Of a stretch of 64,000 nucleotides of DNA, positions 45,087-57,993 are shown piece by piece. Each line of letters begins with the position of its first letter. Within the stretch, counting starts at the first letter, position 1. A program made the position numbers and the translations under genes. The notes below the pieces were generated by a model that was not told the DNA's origin, searched no databases, and saw only the letters and a program-made list of their open reading frames with translations. The stretch is from assembly GCA_037975125.1 (NCBI GenBank), contig JAJQOW010000014.1, positions 4,507,065 to 4,571,064 of the forward strand, given 5' to 3'. This stretch comes from Latrodectus hesperus (taxonomy: Eukaryota > Arthropoda > Arachnida > Araneae > Theridiidae).

Positions 45087-48000
45087 AAATTTCTTTCAAA
45101 ATAAGAGTTTAATATATATCAGTCACATAGCTAATAACCTTAGTCTCATTATTGCAACATTTTCTAAAAAATAGGAGGTTTTAAGTTTGTATTCAGTATT
45201 GATTTCTAATTCTCTATGATTTTTGCCATTATTTAAGGTCAAATGCCTAAAGGAGGCTTTATAAAATAAAAATATTTATAATTTGTATTAACACTCTATT
45301 TAAATTATCTGTGAAAATTCCTCGCTATAGGGGGTGGTAAAACTTTCAAAGAGAGAATCCGTGTTAAAATTTCAGAAGATTTTCAATAATTTTCAACTTT
45401 TAGGATTAAGTTACTCGAAAGGTATATTTTCATAACATTAAAATCTAGCAATCCATAAGATTTTATTTCAGATAATGTTGAGGATCGGTATTTTTTTTTC
45501 TTTGTCTAAGAAGAATTGGAAGGTAATTTGTTCTTGTAAATTTTGTTCATTTATACATTGCAATATGAAGATATATACCATTCATTATAGTTTATTCAAA
45601 TATCCTCAAAAAATCAATGTTTAAAAGATTTTTATGAAACTTTATGTTATTCCATATTTACATTTATATGTTATGTTTGTAAAAATTAAGATTGCGTATG
45701 GTGAATACCCATGTGTGTAAAAAAACGTCAGAAACTTAAATAAAAAGTTACAAAATGAATGAGCTGTTTCTAATTAACGTGAACATCAAATGCTTTACAA
45801 GAAGTATACACCATGTGTTGAATTTTAGTGAATTTTGCCATTTTTAACATTATTAAAGTTAAAATTTTCATTTTTTCTAAGAATTAATATTTGCTTGTTT
45901 TATTTAATTTTAATTTTTATACATAAATGTATACTAAATTTAATTTTAGCATTCAAAATATATATTTGGCTTCACTGTACAGTTTATTTTGGAGTTTGCT
46001 TCATTTTTAATTATTTATATTTTGAGTGTAACTCCATGCTTGAATCATTTAAGTTAAAAAAAAAAGAATATGAATTATTTTGATTTTCACTTCAATATGA
46101 AATAATTTTTTGTTATTTTACTATATTTTTGTAAAGATATTATTTTATATGTATTATTTTACTTTCATAATAATAATATTAAAATAATTCAGTAGCTAAT
46201 AATAATATATCCCTTGTATTTTATAAATTCTATTCTTAAAGTTTATTTAATTAGTAGCCACATTTAAGAAGTTTACTTTCCAAAAATAATGGCAAAGTAT
46301 TCATAGATATTTATTATTAATGGAAGGACAATATTATTTGTTTTCTTAATACAAGAATTAACTAGAATACATGTTTAAGTATAGTAAAACTTTTTCAAAA
46401 GAAGGATGTCACAAAAATGCGACATTAACTGACATTCCATTTGAAACATTTTAAATAAATTTATTTTTTCATTAAAGTAATAATTGATCCAATAAAGATA
46501 TTCAAATTCCCTCATTTTGACTTTCTCGTATAGTTGAATTCTCATGGAAATGTCAAAAATGCTACTTTTTACAGTAAAAAAGTTTTCTCTTCTATGAATG
46601 TAAATAAAATTTCTTCGAAAGCAGGCTTAAATCATAAGTCAACATAAATCCTTAACTTTTATTTGCACTTGAAAATTCAATGGCTTACTAGACACACATT
46701 TACTTAATGCTAAAATAAATGTTCAGAGAGAATAAAGAATTTAAAACCTGTAGTAAATGCGTTATCTTTTTCCCGTAATAGGAAAAATAAAAGTTAAAAT
46801 AGTTGTGAGAATTTTGAACAATTTGTGAAAAGATTAGAGACTAGATGGAACATTGAAATAAAAAAATGAATATTTTTGATTTATCTTAAATTTTATGATT
46901 CTTATATATATTTGGAAATTTAGTTTTGCAAAGAAATTATATTAAGAATCAGAACGTTAATTCAGACATAAATTTTTAACATAACTATGTTTTTGGCCGA
47001 GATCAATAAAATAATTTTTTTCAAAACAATAACTCCATCAAAAATACTAACATTTTGTATCAAATATCAATGATTGTAGAGTTGAATTTAATTCATATAG
47101 TTTCATTAATTTCATATAAATCAGCGAATATCGGAAATTGATAGATTTGTAGTTGTTATAAAATTTTATGAGAATAAAATTAATATTTTATTCATAAAAT
47201 AAAATTTAAGAATAAAATGAACTTTGTTATAAAAATTTAAACTTTGTTAGAATCTTCATTATATAAGAAATTCTTATTATTTTGCGTGTAAATCTATTAA
47301 AGTATTTGAAATCAATTTAAAAATAAAATTTATGCATTTACATTACAAAATTTATTATCAAAAACCAATTTGTCATTAGATTTCACTGAGTGAATACTTT
47401 TAACAAAAAATGTTTAATTGAATATCTTGACATTGCTACCAAAATAGAAAAGAAAAAAATTAACAATATTTTTTTATCAATTGATTGACATTTTGAAATA
47501 AAATTTTAAGTAAATATAACTTCACAAATTCTTGATTTTAATTGAACTATATATTTAATTTTAAAAATGAATTTGATGAAAGAAATAAGATTGTTTCAAC
47601 CAATGAAATGTGATTGCTGTTATAAGATTTTCTTACTATTTGATTTCAAATTTATTCTTAAGAAGAATAATATGTTTCTTCACAAGCCTCAGTAAATTGA
47701 TTCTTATAGGAGAATTGTTAAATGTCTGGGAAATAATATATATTAGATGAGATTACATTAAAGATGTTCATTAGTAATATACGAACTTCAAAGGGATGAT
47801 GATTACTTGTATATCTTTACTGAATTACATTAAAATTAAATAATAGCGTAGAATATTAATCTGCTAAGAAATTATATAATCTTTTCAGACATAATTATTA
47901 GGAAAACTCATGATATTAAAGAATTTTCTATTTACAGATAAATTTACAATGATTATTTTTAGTATGTTATTGATTAAACATACACAGAGTGGATTTAAAT

Positions 48001-48603
48001 TACCGTGCATGCAAACTTAAAACTTTAAACACATTTTTAGAGTTCTATAAGTGAGAATGCTAATAAAATAACACTTCTATTTATGTAATTAAAATCAACT
48101 GTCATTCATCAAATTTATTAAAAAATATATTTTCTATAACGGAAAATAATTAATTATCTGTTTATTTTTAATTAGTATTATTTTTTAGAATCTTAATAAG
48201 AATTTGTAAACCTGCATATAGGCAAGCGATTGGTCGGTTTGAACCACACCCACTGTTGAATAATTGGATATAAATGTTGGGGCTTCCTTAAAGTCCATAA
48301 TAAAATGCTAGCTTTTTCCCTACACAAACTGTTATAAATTTTTTAGTTAATTTCATTCAAATAGTTACAAATTATAACAATTCTTTTCTCAATTTTTACA
48401 CTTATTAGTTTTGTAACAATATATGAACAAACACTTATTCACATTCCTTAAAATTTTATTTGTTGACGCTATTGTCAGAATTCAGTTTAAATACTTGTGC
48501 ATTATTCACAAGTTATTTTTTTAAAATTATTAAATAAATAGTCATAAATATTAATTTTAAAGTAAATATGAAATCATTAATGCATTGAATAATAGGTAAT
48601 ATA
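45087..48603. other. AT-rich intergenic DNA, nothing recognised
   Basis: No supported gene. The plus frame at 45,835-46,083 is an Ile/Phe/Leu/Lys-rich chance frame. A single B-box-like match on the minus strand near 48,235 lacks an A box. Confidence 0.6.
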
Positions 48604-48717
48604 CATATTTTGTTATTGAATATCTTTAATAGCGTTTAATAATAATAATGATTTTTTCTTCATATTTTGTTATTGAATACCTTTAATAGCGTTTAATAAT
48701 AATAATGATTTTTTCTT
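48604..48717. repeat. Recent tandem duplication, 57-bp unit
   Basis: Two adjacent copies (48,604-48,660 and 48,661-48,717) beginning catattttgttattgaata differ at one base only (atctt versus acctt), so the duplication is young or kept homogeneous. Confidence 0.95.
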
Positions 48718-50292
48718 CAAACCTAAATGTGATTAAAACAAATAAGTATCATCAAACCGCAATCTCATGAAAGATACAAATAATTTAAAATATTCACTTT
48801 TTCAATTTCGCTTACATAATTAATTAACTTTTTTTTATTAATTTGCTAAAAAAAATTATTAGATTTTATCTTAGACTATTCATTATCTAGTGAGGATGCA
48901 CTTATATGTTAAATAGTTTTCGAACCTTTTTTATGCAAAACAGCATTCATAAATGTAATTAAAACTATAATATTTGAAAATGAACTATAATAATATAAAG
49001 CAATTAATTTCTAAACTACATTAACAAATAGATTTTTCTGCTTATAAATATATTTATTTTATTGGTTTTAAAAGAACTTTCTTAAAACCTTTATTTAAAA
49101 AAATATTGGTTTTACTGGTTTAATGGTAAATAATCCAAAACTGTGGAAAATAAGATAAAAAACTAAATTTATAATCAATTATAACTAATAACTTACTTGC
49201 ATTATTTTAGAAAACCAATCATTGACATTAAGTATCTTTCCTTTAAAATATTAAAACGACACGGTATGCACACTTTCATTTATATAATTTAAATAACAGA
49301 TTAGAAAATCATGGGAATATTTGCAACATTTAAATTACCTTTTGTGTAATGCATATCTCTAAAATTTCCTAGTGCTACACTTCTCCGAGTCAGTATTCAA
49401 AAATATTTAACGCATTCATTCACGTGTTGTCAACCCAGATACAAGTTTCAAAAAAATACTGTATAATATGACCAAGGATAATAGATAAATATGCCATCCT
49501 TTTTTCAACCATTTACAAATAAAATCTATTGAACGAAACAATTATCATTATTTTTCCATATATTTGTTTTAAAGGGCAATAAAACCAAGTTCAAAAATTA
49601 TGTATTACGGAATTCACTTAAAATCAATAAAAACCCAGATATAAAAGTGGTCAAATTATTCAACAAAATAAATTATATGCTTCACGGAAATACAATTAGA
49701 CATACAACAGAGTTATAACATTGCTAAAATGGGAACAAGTTCAGTATCCCCATACACTGATTTCTCGCCAAATCTGGAAACCGTTGTTATCGTTGTAGTA
49801 TTGCCGATTTCAGCTTTTGTTTTTATTGTAGTGTTGGCAAATTTAGTTTTTGTTACTATTATTATTTTTTCTTTGCCAGATTCCGTTTTTCTCGTGTTTT
49901 AAATAATTTTTACGTCATATATGTGCTTTTTTAGCGGCAATAACTTTTTTAGTTTCACTTCGAGAACTTTCCAGAACTTTTTTGCTAATTGTTCTACGTT
50001 TTGATTGGTAGTCATTTTAATTTCGTTTACTGTTGCTGCTAGAATCAGTAGATTTCCCGCTCTTGTGTTTCGTTGTCGCCAGTGTCCAAACATCGTAAAT
50101 TTTTCTTTTTTACTATTTCTTTTTCTTTATTATTTTTATTTGGTTTAATTTTAATATATATTTTTTTATTAAATGATATATTTTATTTTATATATTTAAA
50201 ATCGTTAAATATTCTTTTTCCTTATTTCGTTTTCTTAATTTATTATCACCTTTTTATTGTTTTAATTACTTTATTTATTGTTTTAATTAAAA

Positions 50293-50493
50293 ATGTCTCA
50301 TGTTAAAAATGTTGTTGAAAAATATCAACAAATTATTTTAGCAAAAATTAAAGATAATAATCATGGATTTTTTACTTTTTCCAGCTCTAGACCAACAGTT
50401 AGAAAACCAGGAATTGTTAATAGAACTTTTTTAGTTCAAATTTCTCAGGATTCCAAACTATTAATTAATTTAGGATTTGGAAATATTAATTAA
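50293..50493 (+). CDS. Small open frame in the unclassified element, unknown function
   Basis: A 66-residue frame runs from an ATG at 50,293 to a TAA, inside the TIR element. It starts MSHVKNVVEKYQQ and contains SSRPTVRKPGIVNRTFLVQ. The composition is more balanced and hydrophilic than the chance frames nearby. The N-terminal third could form an amphipathic helix. There is no signal peptide, membrane segment or recognisable domain. A polypyrimidine stretch followed by CAG (tttactttttccag, near 50,370-50,383) could be a splice acceptor, so this may be an exon of a larger gene or a captured fragment. It may equally be chance. Confidence 0.25.
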   Translation: MSHVKNVVEKYQQIILAKIKDNNHGFFTFSSSRPTVRKPGIVNRTFLVQISQDSKLLINLGFGNIN

Positions 50494-50596
50494 TTTTTTA
50501 ACGGAAATTGGATTTGGAGAAGGTGTAATTATTTTATTCAAATTCTATTGCTTACGTTAATTTTTTTATTGTATTCATGTTTCATTTTTATTTACC

Positions 50597-50757
50597 TAAA
50601 AAGTGTATATATTTAAAAAAATATTATATTCATGTCTTTTCTTAAATTTTTAAAAATGTATATATTTGAAAATTAAATTTTTGCATGCTTTTTTTAAGTT
50701 TTATAAAGTGTATATCTTTAGAAAAATATTTTTTGCATGCTTTTTTTGTAAAATTAG
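50597..50757. repeat. Imperfect tandem repeat, about 52 bp x 3
   Basis: Three successive units share a gtgtatat(a/c)ttt core followed about 25 bp later by catgcttttttt or a variant (catgtcttttct in the first). They lie in the right half of the unclassified TIR element and may be subterminal repeats of the kind bound by transposases. Confidence 0.7.
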
Positions 50758-51330
50758 ATTATTATTTTTTCTGAAATGTGACACTGGTGACAAATGAATA
50801 TAATGTCGAAATAAATCTACCAATCAGCATGTCAGCTTAACTTCATATCAAGTATGTCCATTATTTATATTTATTTTCCTTTTTAAATTTTCTGTAATGC
50901 TTATTTTTCGATCAAACTTCAGGAAATTTCCCGTGTTAATAAACGCGCGCCTAACTTGGCGACAAAAAAATTCGCCGCGGTCGCCAAGTGTATGGGGATA
51001 CTGAACTTGTTCCCTAAAATGTTTATTTGTGAGTTCTAATATTATTCTTATAACAATATTAATCATTCAGTTTTATAATCTGTATTGAATTAGCTTAACA
51101 CCATTATCAAATTTTTTAACTTAAACTCTGGGCTGACAAACATAAAATATCTTAAAAAAAAATATCTATTTCTGCTTTTATTATTTGATTTTACTCAAGG
51201 ACATCAATATAATTCAGTGGTCCACTACTGTTTTAATATAAGTTATGTTGTATTCTTATAATCTGATGTAGGTTTAGTAGATGGTATTATTCTAAAAATG
51301 TTGATCAATGATTGTTGATATTATGAATTT

Positions 51331-51852
51331 AGAGGAGTAATGTATACGTCGGGAGAGAATTGTCCTGGCAAAGTCATCCAAGACGTGAAGATCGTTCCAT
51401 TACGTTCACCTAAGACTTGCAGGCAATGAAGCATAAACAGACTTCTACCTTTGGATTTGCCCATGGGTGCTTCAGATCTCGGTCCAACACAAGTTGCACA
51501 TTACTCTCCAACATACCAACAGTGCTCCGGAATATCTCTTGAAACCCTTCTGAAAACAAAATGGGACCGAAAACCTCAAATTGCCTTGGCCAAATTCTCA
51601 AGTGGACATCTAAAATGTTTATAGTTTGAATGTAGTACAAAATATATCCCACTTGTAAAAAAAGCTGTGACCATCCAGCCTCACCGAGACATATACTATA
51701 TTGCGTCGGTCTTCTCAAGGAGGATTTATGCTCATATCCCCTTGCAGTCATTGACATTCTAACTGTCAATAATTTATTGGAGGAGATCTGACAAATGTCA
51801 GAACTTTAAAGAGGATAAGCTAACAACAACAACAGCAACAGAGGAGTAATGT
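51331..51852 (+). mobile_element. Retroposed insertion with 13-bp TSD and CAA-rich tail
   Basis: A 496-bp insertion (51,344-51,839) is flanked by perfect 13-bp repeats agaggagtaatgt (51,331-51,343 and 51,840-51,852). It ends in taacaacaacaacagcaac, like the CAA tails of the other LINE fragments here. Its composition is richer in GC than the flanks. The plus frame near 51,400 reads HLRLAGNEA, which could be the end of a LINE RNase H domain (compare HVGIEGNEAAD in the 58-62 kb LINE), but this is weak. The open frame on the minus strand (51,410-51,769) has no recognisable domain. The most likely reading is a 5'-truncated LINE. Confidence 0.8.
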
Positions 51853-52410
51853 TATCATAAAGCTTCGTAATCTCGATTCATTTAGTTAAAATATTGTAAT
51901 ATTTCTGATATTTTAAATATTAAGCTAAGAAAAAATATAAAATAATTCAAAACAAAAATAGTTTTTTAGTATTTCTACTTTTATTGAAGGAATTCCATTC
52001 ATTTTAGTGGCAATTTACTTTTTAAAATTCATTATACTGCATATTTAATATCCTATTGTATGTTTATCAGGGTTGTGTGATAACAACACAAACAATTAGG
52101 AACTTTTGATATGATTAATGTAGCATTATTAATCATTAAGCTTTGTAATTAGTATTAAATTAGATTTATTATATTTCCTCTAATAAACATTACACCAAGA
52201 AAATTTAAAATATTTTAAAGCAAAAAAGCATCCCTTGCTTATTTCACTTTTACAATGCATGCAACCTCTCAGACTTGTAACTCTATTTACGAATGACATA
52301 TTTCATATAGATGACAATCTAGAAACTATTCTACATATATGCTATTTAAAAGTATATAACTGTGAAAAGGGTTAAAATATTAATATCAAAACATCTGAAA
52401 CAAAAAATTA

Positions 52411-52698
52411 AGAAAATTGATGTTACCTGTTAAATTATAAAATATACAATTTTACTTATACCAAATTATATAATAAATATTTACTAAGCTACTTTTTCCA
52501 AAAAATAGAAGGAGAGTTCATATTAGCTATTAAATTATAAAATATACACTTTCATATTTATCAAATTATATAATAAATATCTACTAAGACAATTTTTTCA
52601 AAAAAAGTAAAGAAAATTGATATTACCTATTAAATTATAAAATATAGAATTTTATATTTATTAAATTATTTAATAAATATTTACTAAGCTACTTTTAT
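52411..52698. repeat. Tandem repeat, 100-bp unit, about 2.9 copies
   Basis: The anchor taaattataaaatata recurs at 52,431, 52,531 and 52,631, an exact 100-bp period. Each unit also contains caaattatataataaatat (or a near form) and tactaag. The units differ at a few tens of positions. This may be a small satellite-like array. Confidence 0.92.
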
Positions 52699-53813
<1,115 letters not shown>

Positions 53814-53989
53814 TTACTTCCTTCCCTTTAAATATTACTTGCTTCAATTCAGCCTTTTTTTAGACTAAAAGATTTAAGAGAATTTAATTTAATAGAAATA
53901 TAAGAAATATAAAAGTACATTACCACATTTGTATAACTTATATTAATAAAATGCTTACTTAACAAGTTTTCAAATTGCTTTTAGTTGTT

Positions 53990-53992
<3 letters not shown>

Positions 53993-54075
<83 letters not shown>
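53993..54075. repeat. (AT)n microsatellite, about 80 bp
   Basis: An uninterrupted TA array ending in TATGTATA. Confidence 0.97.
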
Positions 54076-54792
54076 ACCATTAAAAATAAAATAATATTTT
54101 AAATTTGTGCTACAGTTATAATAATGACATATATCTATGTATTTGTAGGATGCATTCATTTCATGTTAAATTAACAAGTATTTAAATGATATTGATCGAG
54201 AAAAGTTGATATATCCCATATTTCTTATCGTATGATTTTTTCAAAATGTTCTAGCCGTATTTTAAATTTAAGAAATATTCTTAAGAAACATACATTAGAG
54301 CTTACATTAATTTCAAAAATAGGAAAACCTATTCAAATAAATAATTTTTTTTAAAACTGCATAACAAATATTTTAAAGGATTAAAAAATTCTTTCTATGA
54401 CTACATTTTTTTTACTTAAATCTTTTCATCAATATTAAAACATATTTATTTTTAAAATATTCTGAAAAAGTACATATATATTCAAGAAATAAGAGAGATA
54501 TGATATGTATATTTTATCAATACGTAACTATTCTTTTCAAAGTTACAAATAAACTATTACTATCTGGCATTATTGATTTTATATCCCTTGAATCTTGATT
54601 GAAGAAGTTGATACACAGAAATTCACTTGAAACTTTGATTATAAGACCTCTTTAAGCAAATAAAGCATTTTTGTTTGAGTACTGAATATTTTACTTTCCG
54701 AAAATGGTTCCGTTCGGTGCACAAAATTCTTAATATTAAAATATAATTAGTGTGAATACATCTCCAATGATCACAAACACAATAATGCCAGT
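54076..54792. other. AT-rich intergenic DNA, nothing recognised
   Basis: No supported feature. Confidence 0.6.
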
Positions 54793-54941
54793 AATATATA
54801 TATATATATATATATCCAGTATATATATATATATCTATGATATTTATATATCGTATATATATCATATATACTATATGATATATATATATATATCATATAT
54901 ATTTATATATGTATCTGATTTGCTCTGTGTGTGTGATATGT

Positions 54942-55020
<79 letters not shown>
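54793..55020. repeat. Compound microsatellite: interrupted (AT)n then long (GT)n
   Basis: AT blocks with small interruptions (ccag, ctatg, cgtat) fill 54,793-54,912. A GT array of about 35 units (54,947-55,017) follows a degenerate start. The mariner-like copy 2 begins a few bases after the array. Confidence 0.97.
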
Positions 55021-55021
<1 letters not shown>

Positions 55022-55023
55022 AA

Positions 55024-56068
55024 TACAGGGTGATTCGAAGATTTCAAATTTATTTATTTTAACAATTAAGAGAGGGGATAGTACCAATCCAGACAAGCAA
55101 TAATTATATAGGAACAAATGGTCGCATTCGACTCTGAAAGGCAGAAAAGAAGAATTCCCACCTAACAGTGCTTGCCCAACACATACAACAGTGTTGGATA
55201 AGCTAATGAATAATACTAAAAGTTTCACAATCATATTTATTGTTTACTGAAAACCTCGCAGCAAATGCTCAAAATATCACACATGCGTGTTCTATCACAG
55301 CTAACACCGGTGAAGGAACGACCTGCGCGTGCTCCCGAAGATTCTTGGAGCCGTATTAATTTTGCCCCGGCAAAAATGATTCTAGCCACGAGATCTTCAA
55401 TTGAGATCTCGTACAGACGTATCGTACACTAAAGGTTTCATGTGCCTCCAGAAGAAAAAATTCAGTGGGTTGAGGTTCGGTGAGCGAGGAGGCCAAGCCA
55501 CAGGTGCGGTGCAACCAACCCATCATGCGGGATATGTTGCATTCAAAAAGTTACCAACCGTGATGAAAAAATCTGCTAGGGCTCCATCGTGCATAAACCA
55601 CTTGTCTCTCAGAATGGGAAGTGGAACAGTCAGCAATAAACTGGGAAGCACTTGTTTCCAAGGAGATACGTTATGTTGCGCCAGTCAAATGGTCTGACAT
55701 GATGTAAGGGCCTACTAGATGATGACAAAGGATACCTACCTAGATGCTCACGGAGAATTTCTGCTGATATCTATGAGGGATTGTACAGTGGGCATTGCTG
55801 TCAGACCAAATTGCGATTGCGTGTTGATTGCGTTTTTAAATTACAACGTCTACTCTAATTGGCTTTCTCCGGTAATCAATAAGAGCAAAAAGCTGCTTCT
55901 TCTCTTTGAAACTTTGCATACGGTAAACTCGTGATAGATTCTTGATGGGTTTCTACTTTCCCCTTTTCTGCCTTTCAGAGTGGAATATGTTCCTATGTTA
56001 TTATTGCTTGTATGGATGGGTTCTATCACCTCTTTTAGTTTGTAAAAGCAATTTAGAATCACCCTGTA
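55024..56068 (-). mobile_element. mariner-like transposon with long TIRs, copy 2
   Basis: The element (55,026-56,066) is bounded by TA dinucleotides. Its ends are cagggtgattc on the left and its exact inverse gaatcaccctg on the right. The inverted similarity continues inwards for about 120 bp, including caagcaataat, ataggaaca and actctgaaaggcagaaaa. It is 1,041 bp long and belongs to the same family as 41.7-42.9 kb but in the opposite orientation. It is shorter, which suggests an internal deletion of the 5' part of the transposase. Confidence 0.92.
55330..55720 (-). pseudogene. mariner-like transposase pseudogene, partial
   Basis: The minus strand reads KWFMHDGALADFFITVGNF near 55,545-55,605, with the HDG catalytic aspartate, but the usual PAHF is altered to LADF. 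After an in-frame TGA it continues as PVAWPPRSPNLNPLNFFFW and MKPLVYDTSV. The third catalytic aspartate of the PLDFF motif is replaced by asparagine (PLNFF). Stops follow after RDLN. The N-terminal DNA-binding half is not recognisable. The protein could not be active even if read through. Confidence 0.85.
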
Positions 56069-56430
56069 TATGTATTTCGTTTTCAATAAACATAAAATTT
56101 ATTATACTTTTTTATCATTTTATTTCTTAATCAAAGTATGTAAACATATATTTAATTCTGGTAATGATAGTGTCAGGAGCCAGCTTAATGTACATTATAT
56201 TAAGCTAGAATAAACTTAACTATTTTCAAAATTTTTCTACACTGATCCTTATTAAAATTGCAAATATCACAAAATTATTGTCTTACGAAAGAGAACAAAT
56301 TGCTTGATGTGCTTTAAATTTCTCAACATGGGGCATATTTGATTATTGTCCTGGTCTACATGGTGATCAGACTTCTTGCAATTGAAAATACTGGATCCAA
56401 GTTAATGAAATACAGTGATCTCCTCTCCTC

Positions 56431-57993
56431 TACACTGGTGGAACTGCAAATGGACACTCAAAAATTCCCTCATTTTTCATATAAATGCCATGATATTTTT
56501 TGTACTGAATTAAATTTTTGTCTTCAATCATTTTGTGCAAAAAACTTGCAAATAAAAACTAATTTAGTGAGTATTTATACAAAATTTAGTTTAAAAAAAT
56601 CCAATATTTCGAGTGGAAATGCAATTAAAGACACTAACTTTCAATCTAGAATTTTAGCTATCTACCACTTCATTTTTGTTTCTAATGTGCTTAAAAGGTG
56701 AATTTTGTTGTCTCTAATGTTTGTGATACTAAATACATTTCAAAACATCTTGGCTCAATCAAAGGTAGTTATAGAATGGGACGTAACATCGGGCTTTCGA
56801 TAGAAGAGCGATCAAAATTTCAAATTTTAAAGGAAGAAGGTTACTCAAATAGATCAATTGCAAAGAAAATTAATCGCTCTCCAAATGTTGTGTGCAATTT
56901 TTCAAATCTATGTGATATGTATGGAGTTAAGTGGCGTCAAGGTATTTGTAGTAAATTAAGTGACCGTCAAAAGCTTCAGATAATTCCCGAGACAATAAGA
57001 CCTAAAGTAAATTTCGCTAAAATTAGAAGAAATTTATGCCTATCTGTTACAACTCGAAGAATCAGAAAAATAATCAGTCAATCTGAAGTTGTTATATGGA
57101 CGGAAAAACATCGCAAACCTCTCTTAAGTATTCAGCATAAGAAGGCTCGTTTGGAATTTGCAGAAAAACATGCAAATTGGGACTCTGAATGGAACAATGT
57201 GGTGTTCAGTGGTGAGAAATTTTTTAATTTAGATGGATCAGATCGAAACAAGTATTACTTGCATCGCATAGGAACCAAAAGGAGATTTCAGCTAGCCGCA
57301 ATTTTGGTGGAAGCACATTGATGTTGTGGGGAGCTTTCTCGAGCTATGGAACAACCCCCATTGTTGGATACACCTCAAATGAATTCCTCTGATTATATTG
57401 AACTCTTAGATAACTTTCTGTTGAATTATGCCGAAGATATGGCTGAAGATTCCAGGATATTTCAACAAGACATTCAAAACTGTAAAGCAACAAAGAATTT
57501 TTCATGGAGCGAAACATCAAGGTTATGAACTGACAGCTAGAAGTCCCGATCTGAACCCTATTGAAAACATCTGGGGATTGATAACACAAAAAGTTTACGA
57601 AAACAGCCACTTTAAGTCAGTAATAGATTTAAAAAACAAAATTTGTAATGTATGGACAAATTTGCCATTAATTTACCTTCAAAATCTTGTGAAATCGATG
57701 CCAAATAGAATGCATGAAGTAATTGTAAACAAAGAAGGTGTCACTCATTATTAATTAATAAATTTGTTTGAAAAGCAATGAGTGTCTTTAAATGCATTTC
57801 CTCAAAATTTCTGATTTTTTGATTAAATGATCCAAATTCTCACTAAATTAAGTTTTTTTTGCAATTTTTTACAGTGAATAATTGAAAACTAAAAATGTGA
57901 TCCACATAAAGGTAATTCAGAAAAATATCATGCACTTTTATGTGAAAAATAAGTGAATTTTTGAGTGTCTTTAATTGCATTTCCACCAATGTA
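56431..57993 (+). mobile_element. Tc3-like transposon with IR/DR-type ends
   Basis: TA dinucleotides bound the element at 56,431-56,432 and 57,992-57,993. The outer repeats (ggtggaactgcaa...gacactcaaaaattc on the left and its inverse on the right) are each echoed by an inner copy about 175-185 bp inside: agtggaaatgcaattaaagac near 56,612 on the left and the inverse gtctttaaatgcatttcctc near 57,783 on the right. This is the IR/DR arrangement known from Tc1/mariner relatives such as Tc3 and Sleeping Beauty, with two transposase-binding sites per end. The transposase lies between the inner sites. Confidence 0.92.
56776..57754 (+). pseudogene. Tc3-like transposase pseudogene
   Basis: The likely true start is MGRNIGLSIEERSKF at 56,776 (an open frame extends further upstream to 56,698 without family similarity). 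The N-terminal HTH contains GYSNRSIAKKINRSPNVV, and the bipartite DNA-binding region leads to the catalytic domain at WNNVVFSGEKFFNLDGSD, where the first catalytic aspartate of the usual FSDEKKF reads glycine. A frameshift near 57,305 moves the GGSTLMLWGAFSSYGTTPIV block to another frame. A second near 57,370 leads to MNSSDYIELLDNFLL and FQQDI, and a third near 57,470-57,520 to RSPDLNPIENIWG. The C-terminus, MPNRMHEVIVNKEGVTHY, is intact and typical of the family. Confidence 0.92.

Larger units (their letters stand above)
49725..51020. mobile_element. Unclassified TIR element with 6-bp target-site duplication
   Basis: The element spans 49,731-51,014 (1,284 bp). Both ends carry GGGAACAAGTTCAGTATCCC extended to a perfect 28-bp terminal inverted repeat (through CATACACT). 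Perfect 6-bp direct repeats taaaat flank it (49,725-49,730 and 51,015-51,020). The left subterminal part holds about three imperfect repeats of roughly 35 bp built around TTGCC/TTGGCA (49,803-49,895). The right part holds three imperfect repeats of about 52 bp (50,597-50,757) and a hairpin ttggcgac/gtcgccaa (50,955-50,986). No known transposase motif is seen. GGG ends with a 6-bp duplication do not fit Tc1/mariner, hAT or piggyBac. Confidence 0.85.

Noticed and set aside
48200..48260. B-box-like GGTTCAAACC on the minus strand
   Set aside because: There is no A box, no T-stem pairing and no SINE body, so neither a tRNA nor a SINE can be supported.
55401..55697. A 98-residue plus frame
   Set aside because: It is antisense to the mariner-like transposase remnant on the minus strand.
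56698..56775. An upstream start for the Tc3-like transposase
   Set aside because: The residues before MGRNIGLS show no similarity to the family and lie near the inner repeat, so the internal ATG at 56,776 is preferred.
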